A stretch of 64,000 nt of DNA, from NCBI RefSeq assembly GCF_003259225.1, contig NZ_QHJF01000017.1, positions 78,244-142,243 on the forward strand. Direction: 5' to 3'. Positions 16,958 through 25,900 of the stretch are shown piece after piece; position 1 is the stretch's first letter, and each line of letters starts with the position of its first letter. The notes under the pieces are model-generated. The model did no database searches, was not told the DNA's origin, and was given only the letters and a program-made list of their open reading frames with translations. A program made the translations under genes and the position numbers. This stretch comes from Marinomonas arctica. GTDB lineage: Bacteria; Pseudomonadota; Gammaproteobacteria; Pseudomonadales; Marinomonadaceae.

Positions 16958-18109
16958 TCAAATAAGATGATGCAATAAATAATCTCTGGTGACTTCCAAT
17001 CTAAAATCAGAACCCATATCGGTGAACAAGGTTAATAATTCATCACGCCATTGCCGTTGAGTTTTATCCGGCCCAAAATAATACAAAAGCTCATTGTCGT
17101 AGGGTGCTGCCAGATAAATCGGTAAAGCCGAAAAGCCGATCTTTTCTAGCGCTTTTTGCGAGTGCAGATTGTTGTCATAGACCTTGGCATAGCAAGCTGT
17201 CATGCCTTTATGCAGATCGCCAAGTTTGAGCAAAATAGCCACTGCTCGCGGCCCAAAACCATAGCCTTGAAAATCCTCTCCAAGCCAATAATAAAAAAAG
17301 CCGATGCCGTTAAAAACCTCTAAGCAAACTGAACCAATAAAGCCCCACTCCTGATGAATGACCGCATAAAGGTAATGATTGTGGTAATGACGACAATTCT
17401 GTAACCAAGTTAACCAGTCATCATCATGACTAAAATTCGGTAGATTACATAAATCTGCTACGCTAGCAGCACCCTCACTTTGCTTGCAGTAAACCCAACG
17501 ATAAGCATCTATATGGTAGGATTCCAATGGCGTTAACATGAGTCCTGCTGCACAATAATCCTGCCACGGAATAGAGCTTTGATTGGCTCGTTCAGCGTGA
17601 TATTGCACCCAGCGATAACAGCTAAGCAATTCTGCATTTTGATATTGATTGAGCAAGGCACATTTAACGCTTTGCAGCGCTTGAAAAGACTTACCCGACT
17701 GAACGCAGGCTTCGGCATTCGCTACAATAATTTTGCTATACTGCTCATTACTTAAACAGTCAGCATCGAGATTTAACAGAGTGTTACTGATCTCATCAAC
17801 CATCACCCAATCACAGAGCCGCTCAGCAAGATCTAGCATAAGAAGATAATCTGACACTGGATACTTTGCCGTGACGAAATGACGCTCAGATAGTTCAGTA
17901 TTAGATAACGTGTTTTGGTATACATAATCCCTTAGCTGCAACATCCAATAGAGCCTATCCCCAGCATAAATCGGTTGCCGATGAACATCACGCAACGCCA
18001 ACACCCAATCCTGCTGACTCGGTTTAGAGCAATGCTCTTCTTCAAGCTTCTCATGGGGCTCAATAGCATTAGACTCTATAACAGGGCTTTGTTTTTGCAG
18101 TGCAACCAT
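16958..18109 (-). CDS. T6SS-linked protein with C-terminal GNAT acetyltransferase domain
   Basis: 383 residues. The N-terminal two thirds are helical and repeat-like, possibly TPR-related (LLNLDADCLSNEQYSKIIVA, SGKSFQALQSVKCALLNQYQ). About residues 235-340 form a GNAT fold: VIHQEWGFIGSVCLEV, the acetyl-CoA loop LGEDFQGYGFGPRA and VYDNNLHSQKALEKIGF. It is not linked to a ribosomal or antibiotic target. A sigma-54 promoter (18166-18184) and a GGGT/ACCC motif (18258-18284) put it under the T6SS activator. It may modify a T6SS component or detoxify something, but the substrate is unknown. Confidence 0.75.
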   Translation of the reverse strand: MVALQKQSPVIESNAIEPHEKLEEEHCSKPSQQDWVLALRDVHRQPIYAGDRLYWMLQLRDYVYQNTLSNTELSERHFVTAKYPVSDYLLMLDLAERLCDWVMVDEISNTLLNLDADCLSNEQYSKIIVANAEACVQSGKSFQALQSVKCALLNQYQNAELLSCYRWVQYHAERANQSSIPWQDYCAAGLMLTPLESYHIDAYRWVYCKQSEGAASVADLCNLPNFSHDDDWLTWLQNCRHYHNHYLYAVIHQEWGFIGSVCLEVFNGIGFFYYWLGEDFQGYGFGPRAVAILLKLGDLHKGMTACYAKVYDNNLHSQKALEKIGFSALPIYLAAPYDNELLYYFGPDKTQRQWRDELLTLFTDMGSDFRLEVTRDYLLHHLI

Positions 18110-18165
18110 AATTCCTCTGCCTCATCTATGTTTTACCAACATGACATTTAACTTATACGAGAGAA

Positions 18166-18184
18166 TTAGCAGGATCGATGCCAA
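18166..18184 (-). promoter_or_regulatory. Sigma-54 promoter of the GNAT-domain gene
   Basis: Minus strand TTGGCATCGATCCTGCTAA: GG and GC separated by exactly 10 bp, with TTGGCA and CTGCT boxes. It lies 60-75 bp before the start codon. Confidence 0.75.
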
Positions 18185-18257
18185 TAAAGGGGGGGAGCGC
18201 TATGGGGCATGTGTACTGGCTTTCAGCTTAGAAGAAGAGTCAAAACGCGGTGGAATT

Positions 18258-18284
18258 GGGTTATTACCTACCCTGTTACTGGGT
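18258..18284. promoter_or_regulatory. Activator-binding motif (GGGT/ACCC) upstream of the GNAT-domain gene
   Basis: GGGT-N8-ACCC-N7-GGGT, centred about 90 bp upstream of the sigma-54 promoter at 18166-18184. It has the same arrangement as the other sites in the locus. Confidence 0.65.
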
Positions 18285-18399
18285 GGTTTTTTACGGACTT
18301 TCGCCCCAGCAGGAATGATGTGAGAGTAAATAGAAGCACAATAAAGCAGACACACCTCCCAACGTGGCATGCTCTTAGCGACTGCACAGTTTCATTATG

Positions 18400-18949
18400 A
18401 AGAGCTAACCTACAACAAGGCTCTACTCTGGACTATTGACACCTGAGCAATCTACTCTCTTTTTAATTAAAGCTACTCGATTTCTGACAGGGTTATTCAT
18501 CTTTTGAGTAGTCAACGTAACCTCACCCAATTGATCAAGATCCTCTCTAAGCTTGATCTATAGTGTGGTCTCATCTTAGTTCCTCAATGTCCTTTTAGTC
18601 TTGTCTCGTCACTCGTTTTCGATGTGCGATCCTACCATCGTTTAAGAACGACCCTATCAAACCAGCCAGATTCATGCCCATTGCAACATGATCTCCGTGT
18701 TTCACCTGTGTATGAACGCTTTACTGTTCTGCATCGTGCCATTGCTCGTCGCAGTTGTCAGCCGTTTATATTGTTCCGTCTTATATCACCTCTTCGCAAG
18801 CTGACTTTTCAAATTCTGTTCTATCACCTTATTCAAGTCTATTTCTACCCCGCTGCGCGCCCATTGCAACAGTGTTTAACGTACCCTTGTTCATAAAGCC
18901 GCTATAGATTTATGACGGATCATCATGTAATAAGACCAAGACGTCTAAA
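18400..18949 (-). pseudogene. Decayed coding remnants, no intact gene
   Basis: No complete gene is seen. On the minus strand a protein-like frame at about 18430-18570 reads LDQLGEVTLTTQKMNNPVRN and continues to VNSPE and a stop, without a start. Another near 18785-18840 ends IEQNLKSQLAKR and a stop. The latter resembles a remnant at 19620-19720 (see the repeat entry). They look like gene debris between T6SS modules. What the parent genes were is unknown. Confidence 0.4.
18789..18837 (-). repeat. Dispersed ~50-bp repeat, copy 1
   Basis: Minus strand GAACAGAATTTGAAAAGTCA continuing GCTTGCGAAGA. It matches, with a few changes, the sequence at 19648-19700. Both encode a similar peptide (EQNLKSQLAK versus EQSLNSQLAK) ahead of a stop codon. 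Confidence 0.6.
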
Positions 18950-19447
18950 TTAGTCGATACCCTTCAAATGGTAGTTCTTTTGTTCCTCAAATTTTGCTTT
19001 TGCAAATTTTTTGTGACTTTCAAGTTTAGGTTGTTTCATCCACTGTTGATTGTGTTTATCCAGACTTGTGGTTGTGACGTCATTAGCATGAACTGTAGTT
19101 ATGTCATTAGATCTCGTTACAGAAGTTATACGTCCCACGTTAATACTCGTATTCAATGTGCTTTGATTACCCACTAATGTCCTATTTAGATGTTGTTGTT
19201 GTGATATTGACCAATCGTCAGCGGCTGTGAACCCTCCATGTTTTTGACCATGGCTATGAAAGTGTTTATTTAGTGACTCTTTACTCATGTGCGACATGGT
19301 GTTAGGTATCTTAGTATCACCAGTTTTTATCCATTTCCCGCTCAGCATTTCATAGTGGTAATTTCGTTTTGGTGTGAAGTTTAAGCTGAGTGTACCTGCT
19401 TTATTTTCGATCTGTTGTAAACTCTTTTTAGCTGAAAATCGGAGCAT
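18950..19447 (-). CDS. Unknown small protein of the T6SS orphan-gene array
   Basis: 165 residues starting MLRFSAKKSLQQIENKAG, chosen because AGGAGGG lies 7 nt before this ATG (the in-frame ATG 18 bp earlier overlaps that site). The N-terminal 50 residues look like a folded beta segment (SLNFTPKRNYHYEMLSGKW). The rest is Ser/Thr/Asn/His-rich and probably disordered, with a basic Lys-rich tail. No signal peptide, membrane segment or known family. It is the last member of the array read from the sigma-54 promoter at 21606, though 360 bp of debris separates it from the previous gene, so cotranscription is uncertain. Confidence 0.6.
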   Translation of the reverse strand: MLRFSAKKSLQQIENKAGTLSLNFTPKRNYHYEMLSGKWIKTGDTKIPNTMSHMSKESLNKHFHSHGQKHGGFTAADDWSISQQQHLNRTLVGNQSTLNTSINVGRITSVTRSNDITTVHANDVTTTSLDKHNQQWMKQPKLESHKKFAKAKFEEQKNYHLKGID

Positions 19448-19465
19448 GAAATGCCCTCCTGTCAT

Positions 19466-19805
19466 TGTTTTTTTTTTATTTTTCTATATTCATATCGTCT
19501 AGAACTTTATGGTTTATCCATTTATCATTTTCTTATTCATGTGGCTTTAGTAGTGATTCACTGTTTTTTGGTATAATGGTGACATTTGTAATCAAGTCAA
19601 AAACTCTAACCCTCTAAACCCACCCGATATGCCATCCCAAAAATGGTCTTCGCAAGCTGACTATTCAAACTCTGTTCATTATCCGCACCACTTGCCTTGA
19701 AATTGATGGCACGTTTTACACAGCATCGACAGCAATACCTAGAAAAAACCAATCTGTTGATATAAAAATGTGTAGCACAGTATTGGTATCTTGAACCTTA
19801 GCAAG
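19466..19805 (-). pseudogene. Intergenic stretch with a C-terminal gene remnant
   Basis: At about 19617-19725 the minus strand has an open frame without a start reading INFKASGADNEQSLNSQLAK and then TIFGMAYRVGLEG before a stop. Part of it (19648-19700) repeats the sequence at 18789-18837. The remainder is A+T-rich with no recognised feature. This is probably the tail of a lost gene. Confidence 0.4.
19648..19700 (-). repeat. Dispersed ~50-bp repeat, copy 2
   Basis: Minus strand GATAATGAACAGAGTTTGAA continuing TAGTCAGCTTGCGAAGA. It is related to 18789-18837. Confidence 0.6.
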
Positions 19806-20167
19806 TCAGAAGGTACCACTGGTAATACCCGACAACGCTTCTCTTGAATACTCGTTATCAGCAAAATATCCTTGATTTCCTACCACTGCATTTTGTGCGG
19901 AAAAATGTGCCACTGGCCTTCTAAACGGGGTAATAGCCATTGCAAAAACATCAAGTCGAGTGACAGGAGTAGTAGAGTTCCAAAGAGCATGATTTTCCTG
20001 TGACACAAAATTCCCAACATGTTGTGGTGTCTTGGCTGATTAAGAGACACACTGCTTAGGCGTCCATAATGTTCTTTGATCCTAGAAGATTGACCTATCG
20101 TAGCACCAAAAAAACCGGATGCAGCATCTCTGAGCGATTGTATTTTCGGATATTCTTTACTAGACAT
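19806..20167 (-). pseudogene. Frameshifted small gene of the T6SS orphan array
   Basis: The first frame starts at 20167 (MSSKEYPKIQSLRDAASGFF, with AAGGATAATT upstream) and runs sensibly for about 45 codons. The second half continues in another frame (TPQHVGNFVSQENHALW, VTRLDVFAMAITPFRRP) to a stop at 19806. In the region 20005-20050 one frame becomes hydrophobic nonsense while the other becomes protein-like, which indicates a one-base loss or two-base gain. The restored protein would be about 120 residues, with no known domain. No obvious slippery heptamer supports programmed shifting; a sequencing error cannot be excluded. Confidence 0.6.
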
Positions 20168-20205
20168 AACAATTATCCTTCTAGATAAATGATGGTAACT
20201 TTTTC

Positions 20206-20325
20206 AAATTTAGGGGTTATCAAAAGCTATTATCTCTGGTTTATAAGTCTTCAATTATCAACCACCCCTTATTCACCATACGTTATTCGCTTACTCTAGT
20301 TTCTTGATCTGACCCAAATTTTGAC
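20206..20325 (-). repeat. Array spacer repeat, copy A
   Basis: About 120 bp. The plus strand includes TATAAGTCTTCAATTATCAA and TCTAGTTTCTTGATCTGACC. It lies just after the stop of the gene at 20332 and before the frameshifted gene. It closely matches copy B and more weakly copy C. Confidence 0.8.
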
Positions 20326-20331
20326 AACTGA

Positions 20332-20856
20332 TTACTTTGATGCCTTTACGGCACGCTTCTCAGTATCGTCATAACCTGTGGCGCGGGTACGTTCTTCTAA
20401 GGCCTTCCGACTATCTACACTCAGTGCTCGATAACGTGTTTCACCGTTAGCACTCACTTTTTGGTGTGATGCTTCGGCTCTTTTTCCTGGACCGTCACTC
20501 CAATGCACATGAAATTGTGCCGCACGATCTCGTCCGTGTGACCCCTTCACGGGGTCAGCTGATAATTCATATGACGTCTGTCGTCCTTGAGATCCAGATC
20601 CAGTTATGTCCTTGGCAACTATATTAGTATTAGGATCTGCTGGATTGATAGTCTGGTTAATTTTTAGACCGTGCGAAGCTGGGTTTGTCGTGATAACTAC
20701 GTGGTGTACTGGTTCGGTTCTAGATTCAGATTTTGCCTTTGCAAGGCTGGCGAATTTCTCCGTTCTCTCGCGATCATGGTCATGTTGACCAGTCCGAGCT
20801 TCTTCTATATGTTTTTCTTGTGCTTTATCGCGTTTTTTCTTTGCATTTCGATTCAT
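20332..20856 (-). CDS. Unknown small basic protein of the T6SS orphan-gene array
   Basis: 174 residues. The N-terminal 45 residues are very charged and helical (MNRNAKKKRDKAQEKHIEEA). The middle has VVITTNPASHGLKINQTINP, and the C-terminal part reads AAQFHVHWSDGPGKRAEASH, then RYRALSVDSRKALEERTRAT. It is strongly hydrophilic, with no signal peptide and no recognised family. GAGG lies 9 nt before the ATG. Both sides are bounded by the ~120-bp spacer repeat. A nucleic-acid-binding or secreted role could fit the composition, but nothing decides it. Confidence 0.65.
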   Translation of the reverse strand: MNRNAKKKRDKAQEKHIEEARTGQHDHDRERTEKFASLAKAKSESRTEPVHHVVITTNPASHGLKINQTINPADPNTNIVAKDITGSGSQGRQTSYELSADPVKGSHGRDRAAQFHVHWSDGPGKRAEASHQKVSANGETRYRALSVDSRKALEERTRATGYDDTEKRAVKASK

Positions 20857-20880
20857 GATTATTTGCCTCTTTGGGCTTCA

Positions 20881-20996
20881 AATTTGGGGCTCAGATCAAA
20901 AACTATTCTCTCTGGGTTATAAGTCTTCAATTATCAACAAATCTTATTCACCATGCGCTATTCATATTCTCTAGTTTCTTGATCTGACACCAATTT
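20881..20996 (-). repeat. Array spacer repeat, copy B
   Basis: About 116 bp. The plus strand includes TATAAGTCTTCAATTATCAA and TCTAGTTTCTTGATCTGACA. It lies directly between the stop codon of the gene at 20997 and the start of the gene at 20856. Confidence 0.8.
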
Positions 20997-21434
20997 TCAA
21001 ATTGGTTTTTCCCATGTAGCAGTCATTCTTTTTGACGTTGCATGTAGCCCCACGGGATCACCGACAAAAGAAGGAGCTAACGCATTTCGTGCATTCTCAT
21101 ATTGATTCATTTCCGGTGTATACCCTACTCTTTCATAAAAGGGTTGAGCTGTTGGAGCTGTGTTTGAAGTTTGGACTTTTGTTGCTCCGGAACGTGCGGC
21201 TAAGGCTTCAACAGCTGTCATTAGCCCAGTACCAACACCGGCTACATGTGCACCAGTTGCTCCTGAAGTATTCGTAAGCGAAGATACAGTAGTGACTCTA
21301 TTGGTTGCACTGTGGTGATATTGAGCAGAGCCAACTTCGCGTGAACTAAATAACCCTGTGCTAACGTTACCTGTAATGGTTCCACTGAAACTACCAGAAC
21401 GTGATCGACTAGTTACTTGATTTCTTGTATTCAT
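20997..21434 (-). CDS. Unknown small protein with a GNAT-like C-terminal segment, T6SS orphan-gene array
   Basis: 145 residues starting MNTRNQVTSRSRSG, with GGAG 7 nt upstream. The first 60 residues are Ser/Thr/Gly-rich and low in complexity. Residues about 60-105 match the acetyl-CoA-binding half of GNAT enzymes: VAGVGTGLMTAVEALAARSG followed by APTAQPFYERVGYTPE. The usual N-terminal GNAT strands are absent, so enzyme activity is doubtful; a degenerate or repurposed domain is likely. It is the first gene after the sigma-54 promoter at 21606-21624, preceded by repeat copy C in its leader. Confidence 0.65.
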   Translation of the reverse strand: MNTRNQVTSRSRSGSFSGTITGNVSTGLFSSREVGSAQYHHSATNRVTTVSSLTNTSGATGAHVAGVGTGLMTAVEALAARSGATKVQTSNTAPTAQPFYERVGYTPEMNQYENARNALAPSFVGDPVGLHATSKRMTATWEKPI

Positions 21435-21475
21435 TCTTATGCTCCATAACGAACCTGAGAGGTACAATATTTGCT

Positions 21476-21595
21476 AATGAAGGGTCCGAGCAAAAACTCA
21501 CCCCTCCACGTTATAAGCCTTTCTGTGTTAATTAACCCATTAGGTTCAAAAATTTTACCGTATCTACAGTTTCTTGATCTGACCCTAATTTTCAC
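21476..21595 (-). repeat. Array spacer repeat, copy C (diverged)
   Basis: About 120 bp, more diverged than A and B but with the same AGTTTCTTGATCTGACC end and a TTATAAGCCTTTCTGTGTTA core on the plus strand. It begins almost exactly where transcription from the sigma-54 promoter at 21606-21624 should start, so it forms the 5' leader. Confidence 0.65.
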
Positions 21596-21605
21596 TTTCA
21601 TTAGT

Positions 21606-21624
21606 TTTGCAATAAGATTGCCAA
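21606..21624 (-). promoter_or_regulatory. Sigma-54 promoter of the small orphan-gene array
   Basis: Minus strand ATTGGCAATCTTATTGCAA: GG and GC exactly 10 bp apart, with near-consensus TTGGCA and TTGCA boxes. The activator motif lies 86 bp upstream. Confidence 0.75.
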
Positions 21625-21707
21625 TTTAAGAATTCGGCATAAAAAATAAAAACCTTTATTTTTCAATTCACTAAAACCAAAACCGCTCTAACTTTATTCT
21701 ATTGGCT

Positions 21708-21731
21708 GGGTTGTTCTTTACCCAATTGGGT
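21708..21731. promoter_or_regulatory. Activator-binding motif (GGGT/ACCC) upstream of the small-gene array
   Basis: GGGT-N8-ACCC-N4-GGGT (core TTTACCCAATTGGGTTG). It has the same spacing as the site upstream of the activator gene at 37478-37501. It lies in the gap just after the tssA stop codon. Confidence 0.7.
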
Positions 21732-21735
21732 TGGA

Positions 21736-22893
21736 TTAATTCCCTCCCTGTCCTTCAATGCCCATAATTTCAAACACGTTGATCTGACCACCTTTTTGTA
21801 GAAAAATTTCTCGATACAGTTCTGGTGCACTGAGTTTTCCCCAGTCGCAGGCGGTGTAAATAAGGTAAGGCACCATGGAGTGTGGGTCGTCTTTGATTAG
21901 GAAGTCAGCCGCCCTGCGCAGAGATGCAAAAGCGTCATCACGGGTGAGCAGAACACCATTAGACCTTTCTCCATTACCTCCTTCTCCATCACCTCCGCTA
22001 CCGTTATTATGGCCTGCGCCATTCTCAGACTCCCCATCGCCATTCATATCCGCACCATTATCTTCGCCTATTAGCTGACTACTAAAAGACACACCCCGAC
22101 GAGTAAGCTCTTGATGTAAAGTGTCGTTTATTTGGTGCAAAACACCTTTGATATCACTAAAGCTTGGACTCGCATCACCACAACAGTCGTCTAACCATTT
22201 TTGTAGCCGCTCTAATGATTGCAATGCGTCCTCTAATTGGCTAATAAGAGCCAAAAAATACTCTGTATCGGTAGCGGCCAAACGTTGTTTAAAATCTTGG
22301 CTGGTTGGGCCTTTCCAAGGCGATTTGAGTTGATTTTGTTTTTTTAATTTTTCAAAATGTTGGGCATTTTCCCAATCATTCCAGCTCAATTCTTCGCCAT
22401 CTAGATTCGTTTCAGTCATGGCTAAACTTTTGATAATGGGGGTGAGTTTGTCGTTAATCCAATTAAGAGGGTTGGTTCGAAACTCCAAGTCGCCATCTAG
22501 CATTTTTGGGTGCATGTCTGCCCAATAGATTTCGCACATTTGTTGTATTAATAAAGCCGCTGGGGCGATGCCTCCTATACCTTCTAAATGCAAATTCGCT
22601 TCAAACAGCCAAATACCTAGCTGTAAATCTTTGCTTTTTTCAGCCAAGGCATTAAGAGCAATATTTTTAACTTGCGACCAGTCGGCTGTTTTAAATTCAT
22701 AGGTCCAAACCCCCATCGGCAAAGTCGGATCGTCGGCCTTACGAGCTTCTTTAATACTAGAATACACACCATTATGGCGTACCGACGCACCCACCCTTTC
22801 CTCTCCTATTGGCGCCATTAATTGGGTGAGCGTATAGCCCATGTGAAATTGCATGTAGGCATCGGGGGAATGGGTAGCCGCTTCGAATCTCAT
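21736..22893 (-). CDS. tssA: T6SS baseplate/cap protein TssA
   Basis: 385 residues with the ImpA N-terminal domain at about 15-160 (VGASVRHNGVYSSIKEARKA, WLFEANLHLEGIGGIAPAAL). A variable Gly/Asn/Glu-rich linker follows at about 275-315, then a C-terminal helical domain (DAFASLRRAADFLIKDDPHS, PELYREIFLQKGG). TssA recruits and organises baseplate, tube and sheath assembly. AGGA lies 7 nt before the ATG. It is the last gene of the core operon, 59 bp after tssM. Confidence 0.9.
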   Translation of the reverse strand: MRFEAATHSPDAYMQFHMGYTLTQLMAPIGEERVGASVRHNGVYSSIKEARKADDPTLPMGVWTYEFKTADWSQVKNIALNALAEKSKDLQLGIWLFEANLHLEGIGGIAPAALLIQQMCEIYWADMHPKMLDGDLEFRTNPLNWINDKLTPIIKSLAMTETNLDGEELSWNDWENAQHFEKLKKQNQLKSPWKGPTSQDFKQRLAATDTEYFLALISQLEDALQSLERLQKWLDDCCGDASPSFSDIKGVLHQINDTLHQELTRRGVSFSSQLIGEDNGADMNGDGESENGAGHNNGSGGDGEGGNGERSNGVLLTRDDAFASLRRAADFLIKDDPHSMVPYLIYTACDWGKLSAPELYREIFLQKGGQINVFEIMGIEGQGGN

Positions 22894-22952
22894 AATGGGT
22901 TCCTATTTTAATCCTGTCACTATTCAGTATTTGATCATTGGTTATTTAACTA

Positions 22953-25900
22953 TTAATCATTTAACCCCGGCGCCTGAGTGGGAAAATGGCGCGGTAAAAC
23001 AATGGCATGCTGCTCACCTTTGTCATCACTAACAAACGCTTGTACCAATAAGTTTGATCGACTGACATACGCGGGTTCTTCGAGATACACTCGCTCACCT
23101 TTTACCCCCACAGGGACGTAAAACGACAACATACTCTCATTGTCTAATTCGGCAGAATCGCTAGCGTATAACGTCAGCCACTCAAACAACCCCCATGAAC
23201 CTCGGCTGACAAAACTTGCGGTTAATGCTTTTGCTGTCCCCAATTGCGTGGGATCAGAATGAATACCGGGTAAGCCAATGGGCAAATAGGCTGAGCCGGT
23301 CGCCCAGCGTAAATCCAATTGCATGCGACTGCCGGGTGACCAAATGATAGTGTTATTGCCATTAGGGAAAAGCGCCTGTGTTCGACCACTTTGTAAGACC
23401 CATTCAATAATCTGATTACTGCCTTCTGAAGCCTTTAATAAATCACCTTGGGCGTCAAAAGTGACCTGCATGTGAACTTGCCACTGTTTATTCTTGGCTT
23501 GCCAAGTTTGAGCGAAGAAATCATCGATCACATTCATCTGCTCGATAAATTCACGCCAAGACGCTGGAATACTGCCGTCTTTTTGGTTTTGTTTATCCAG
23601 ATCAGCTAAGAGATTTTCTGACTTTTCATGGTAGTCTTTGAGAAACGCCTGCAACGCTTTCGAGTTCAAATCCTGGTTACCGGCTTGGTGTATCTCAGCA
23701 AATGGATACCGACCAGCAACCTCTTGGTTGAAGCGTTCAGCTAAATATGTATAGCGTGCAACTAGGGCTTTTTTATCGGCACTGCTACAATGCAAACCAA
23801 CCTGCTGCTCTATTTGTTCACGACGTTTAGCAAACCAACTTCCAGAACTGTGTGTTGCATCAAAATATTCACTCTGTGGGCATTGGCTATTGGAAATATC
23901 GGCCAGTTTTTGAGTGACCAGATCATTCAATAAGACAACCTGATTATTAGGCTCACCACGCTCAAAGCGCCCTAAATCTTGCAAAGTAGCCATCCATATT
24001 TGTACTTTAGGATCGCTTAACCCTGTGTCACTGTTTTGCAAGTATTGCAATAATGGCTGAGCATAATTAAACGCAAAATAGCTCATTTTTTGCTGCTGAT
24101 TGGTCAAATAAAGTTCAGCCTGCTTATCATCCTGAATGTTAAACATTGCCTGAGCAAAATCTGGCTTTTGCCATTGAGGAAAAGGCAAAGGCTGATAGAG
24201 TTGATAATCACTCACCAGCCTGTCCAATTGAGTCAGCTGCTGCAAAATGAACTTCTGCACTTGTTGGTTAAGCCTTAAAACATTGCTGGTATCACCAAGT
24301 TGTTGAAGAAGTATCTGAATTTGTAACAGGAGCTCTTGAACCTGCTTAAAACTATTCACGGCGTCTGCGACACTTCTTTCACGATAATCAATAAGATCAT
24401 TGACTGGTTTTGGCGCTTTTATGCGTTGGGCAGGTCGTATCATGGCTGCACTTAATAAGCGCTCTGTGACTTGTTGTAAACGCACATCCAAGGCACTGTT
24501 AAATAACGCAGTGTCTCCATGCTCATCAGTGAATTGTTGATAATTCACTAAAACATCAATCAGTTGTTGCAAAGGCGCTTGCTGCCATTGATCAACACCT
24601 TCAGATGAATCTATCACTGGAGGATAGCTGTCTTTTACAAAAGACAGCTCTGTAATAGCCTCGACCTTTTCGGCTAATTTTTGCAGCTCAGGTGTTTTTA
24701 TCAATAGCCCTTTGGGGCCAAACTCAAACAACGCCCCAAAAGGAGCAAAACTTAACTCGGCAAAGCTTTCTCGCACGATTTGATCACACGATTGTGGCGA
24801 AAAGCGCTCGGCTAATTGCTCTAATTGACGACTGTCAAAACCATGCACTACCAGTTCTTGGCGTAATGTATTCATTTGTTCGGCAATGCGGCCACAAGGA
24901 CTAGTGCTGTTCGAGTTTGCAAGCCAATCATTGCTTGTCTTGACGCTCCATTGCCTTAACTTTTTATAATCTTGGATGACCGTAGACGCTGGCAAACGCC
25001 GATCTCTCGCCATCCAAACAGTCTGGGCATTGAAAGCTTCTAGTGGTGCTAGGGGAATATTTTCAGCATGTTGCAATAAAGCAATTTGTAGCTCGCCTGT
25101 GAGCGTTTCTAAAAATTGCGTACTAAGCTGACGGCTTACTAAGGATTCGTCGTTACGCATCCAACTAGGACTGTACTCGGCTCGACGTACCGCCCCAACA
25201 ATAAGGTCACTGGCAAAATTAATACTATTGGGTACCGGGTTGTCATACAGATAATTAAGTAACTTAGCTAATGCCGTACTTAACCCGCGATTATTTTTTA
25301 ATGGACCTGCGAGTGTTTCAAATGACGCTTGCTCGTTTTCAAATTCAATTAAATTTTGCTGGTAATCCTCTAGCTGTTGAGACAATGCCTGATAATTACC
25401 CACTGCCAAAGGGGTTTGTGTTGCCAACAGCAGAGCATCAGCTCTTTGCTTTAATCGGCACTCCAGAGCAATAAAAAGGTTTTTTTCGAGCAAATGCTGC
25501 GCTACCAATTGCTGTTTTTCTACCTCGATCATGTCCAACCAAGACAACGGCATAGATATCGTCAACAAACGCTCACCAACATCACTCAAACCTTGCATGA
25601 GCCTAAAAGTATCGGCGCCTTGAGCACTACAATCTACCAACATAGAATGAAGTTGTTTGAGTTTATCTTGACTAAAAGTATTAAATTGAACGACACGAGT
25701 AACATCGAACACAAACAGCAAAGACATTACCAATGCAGTAGCCAAAACCCCAATCTGAAATTGTCGTAACACTTTATTATTAGAAAATCGACGTTTTTCT
25801 AATATGGAGCTAAGGTGTTTTTCTGCAAAGATTTTTTGTTGAAAAACATCTTCAATAAAGGCCGTTTTATCGTCTAACTGCCCACAAAAATAAATACCTC

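Noticed and set aside
18141..18323. Short plus-strand open frame upstream of the GNAT gene
   Set aside because: The stretch is better explained as the sigma-54 promoter and activator site of the minus-strand gene; no ribosome site.
18624..18896. Plus-strand open frame of 90 codons
   Set aside because: Low-quality sequence overlapping minus-strand gene remnants; no start signal and no domain.
18789..19700. The two ~50-bp related sequences as integron attC sites or insertion-sequence ends
   Set aside because: No attC core sites, terminal inverted repeats or target duplications could be seen; they look like fragments of paralogous coding ends.
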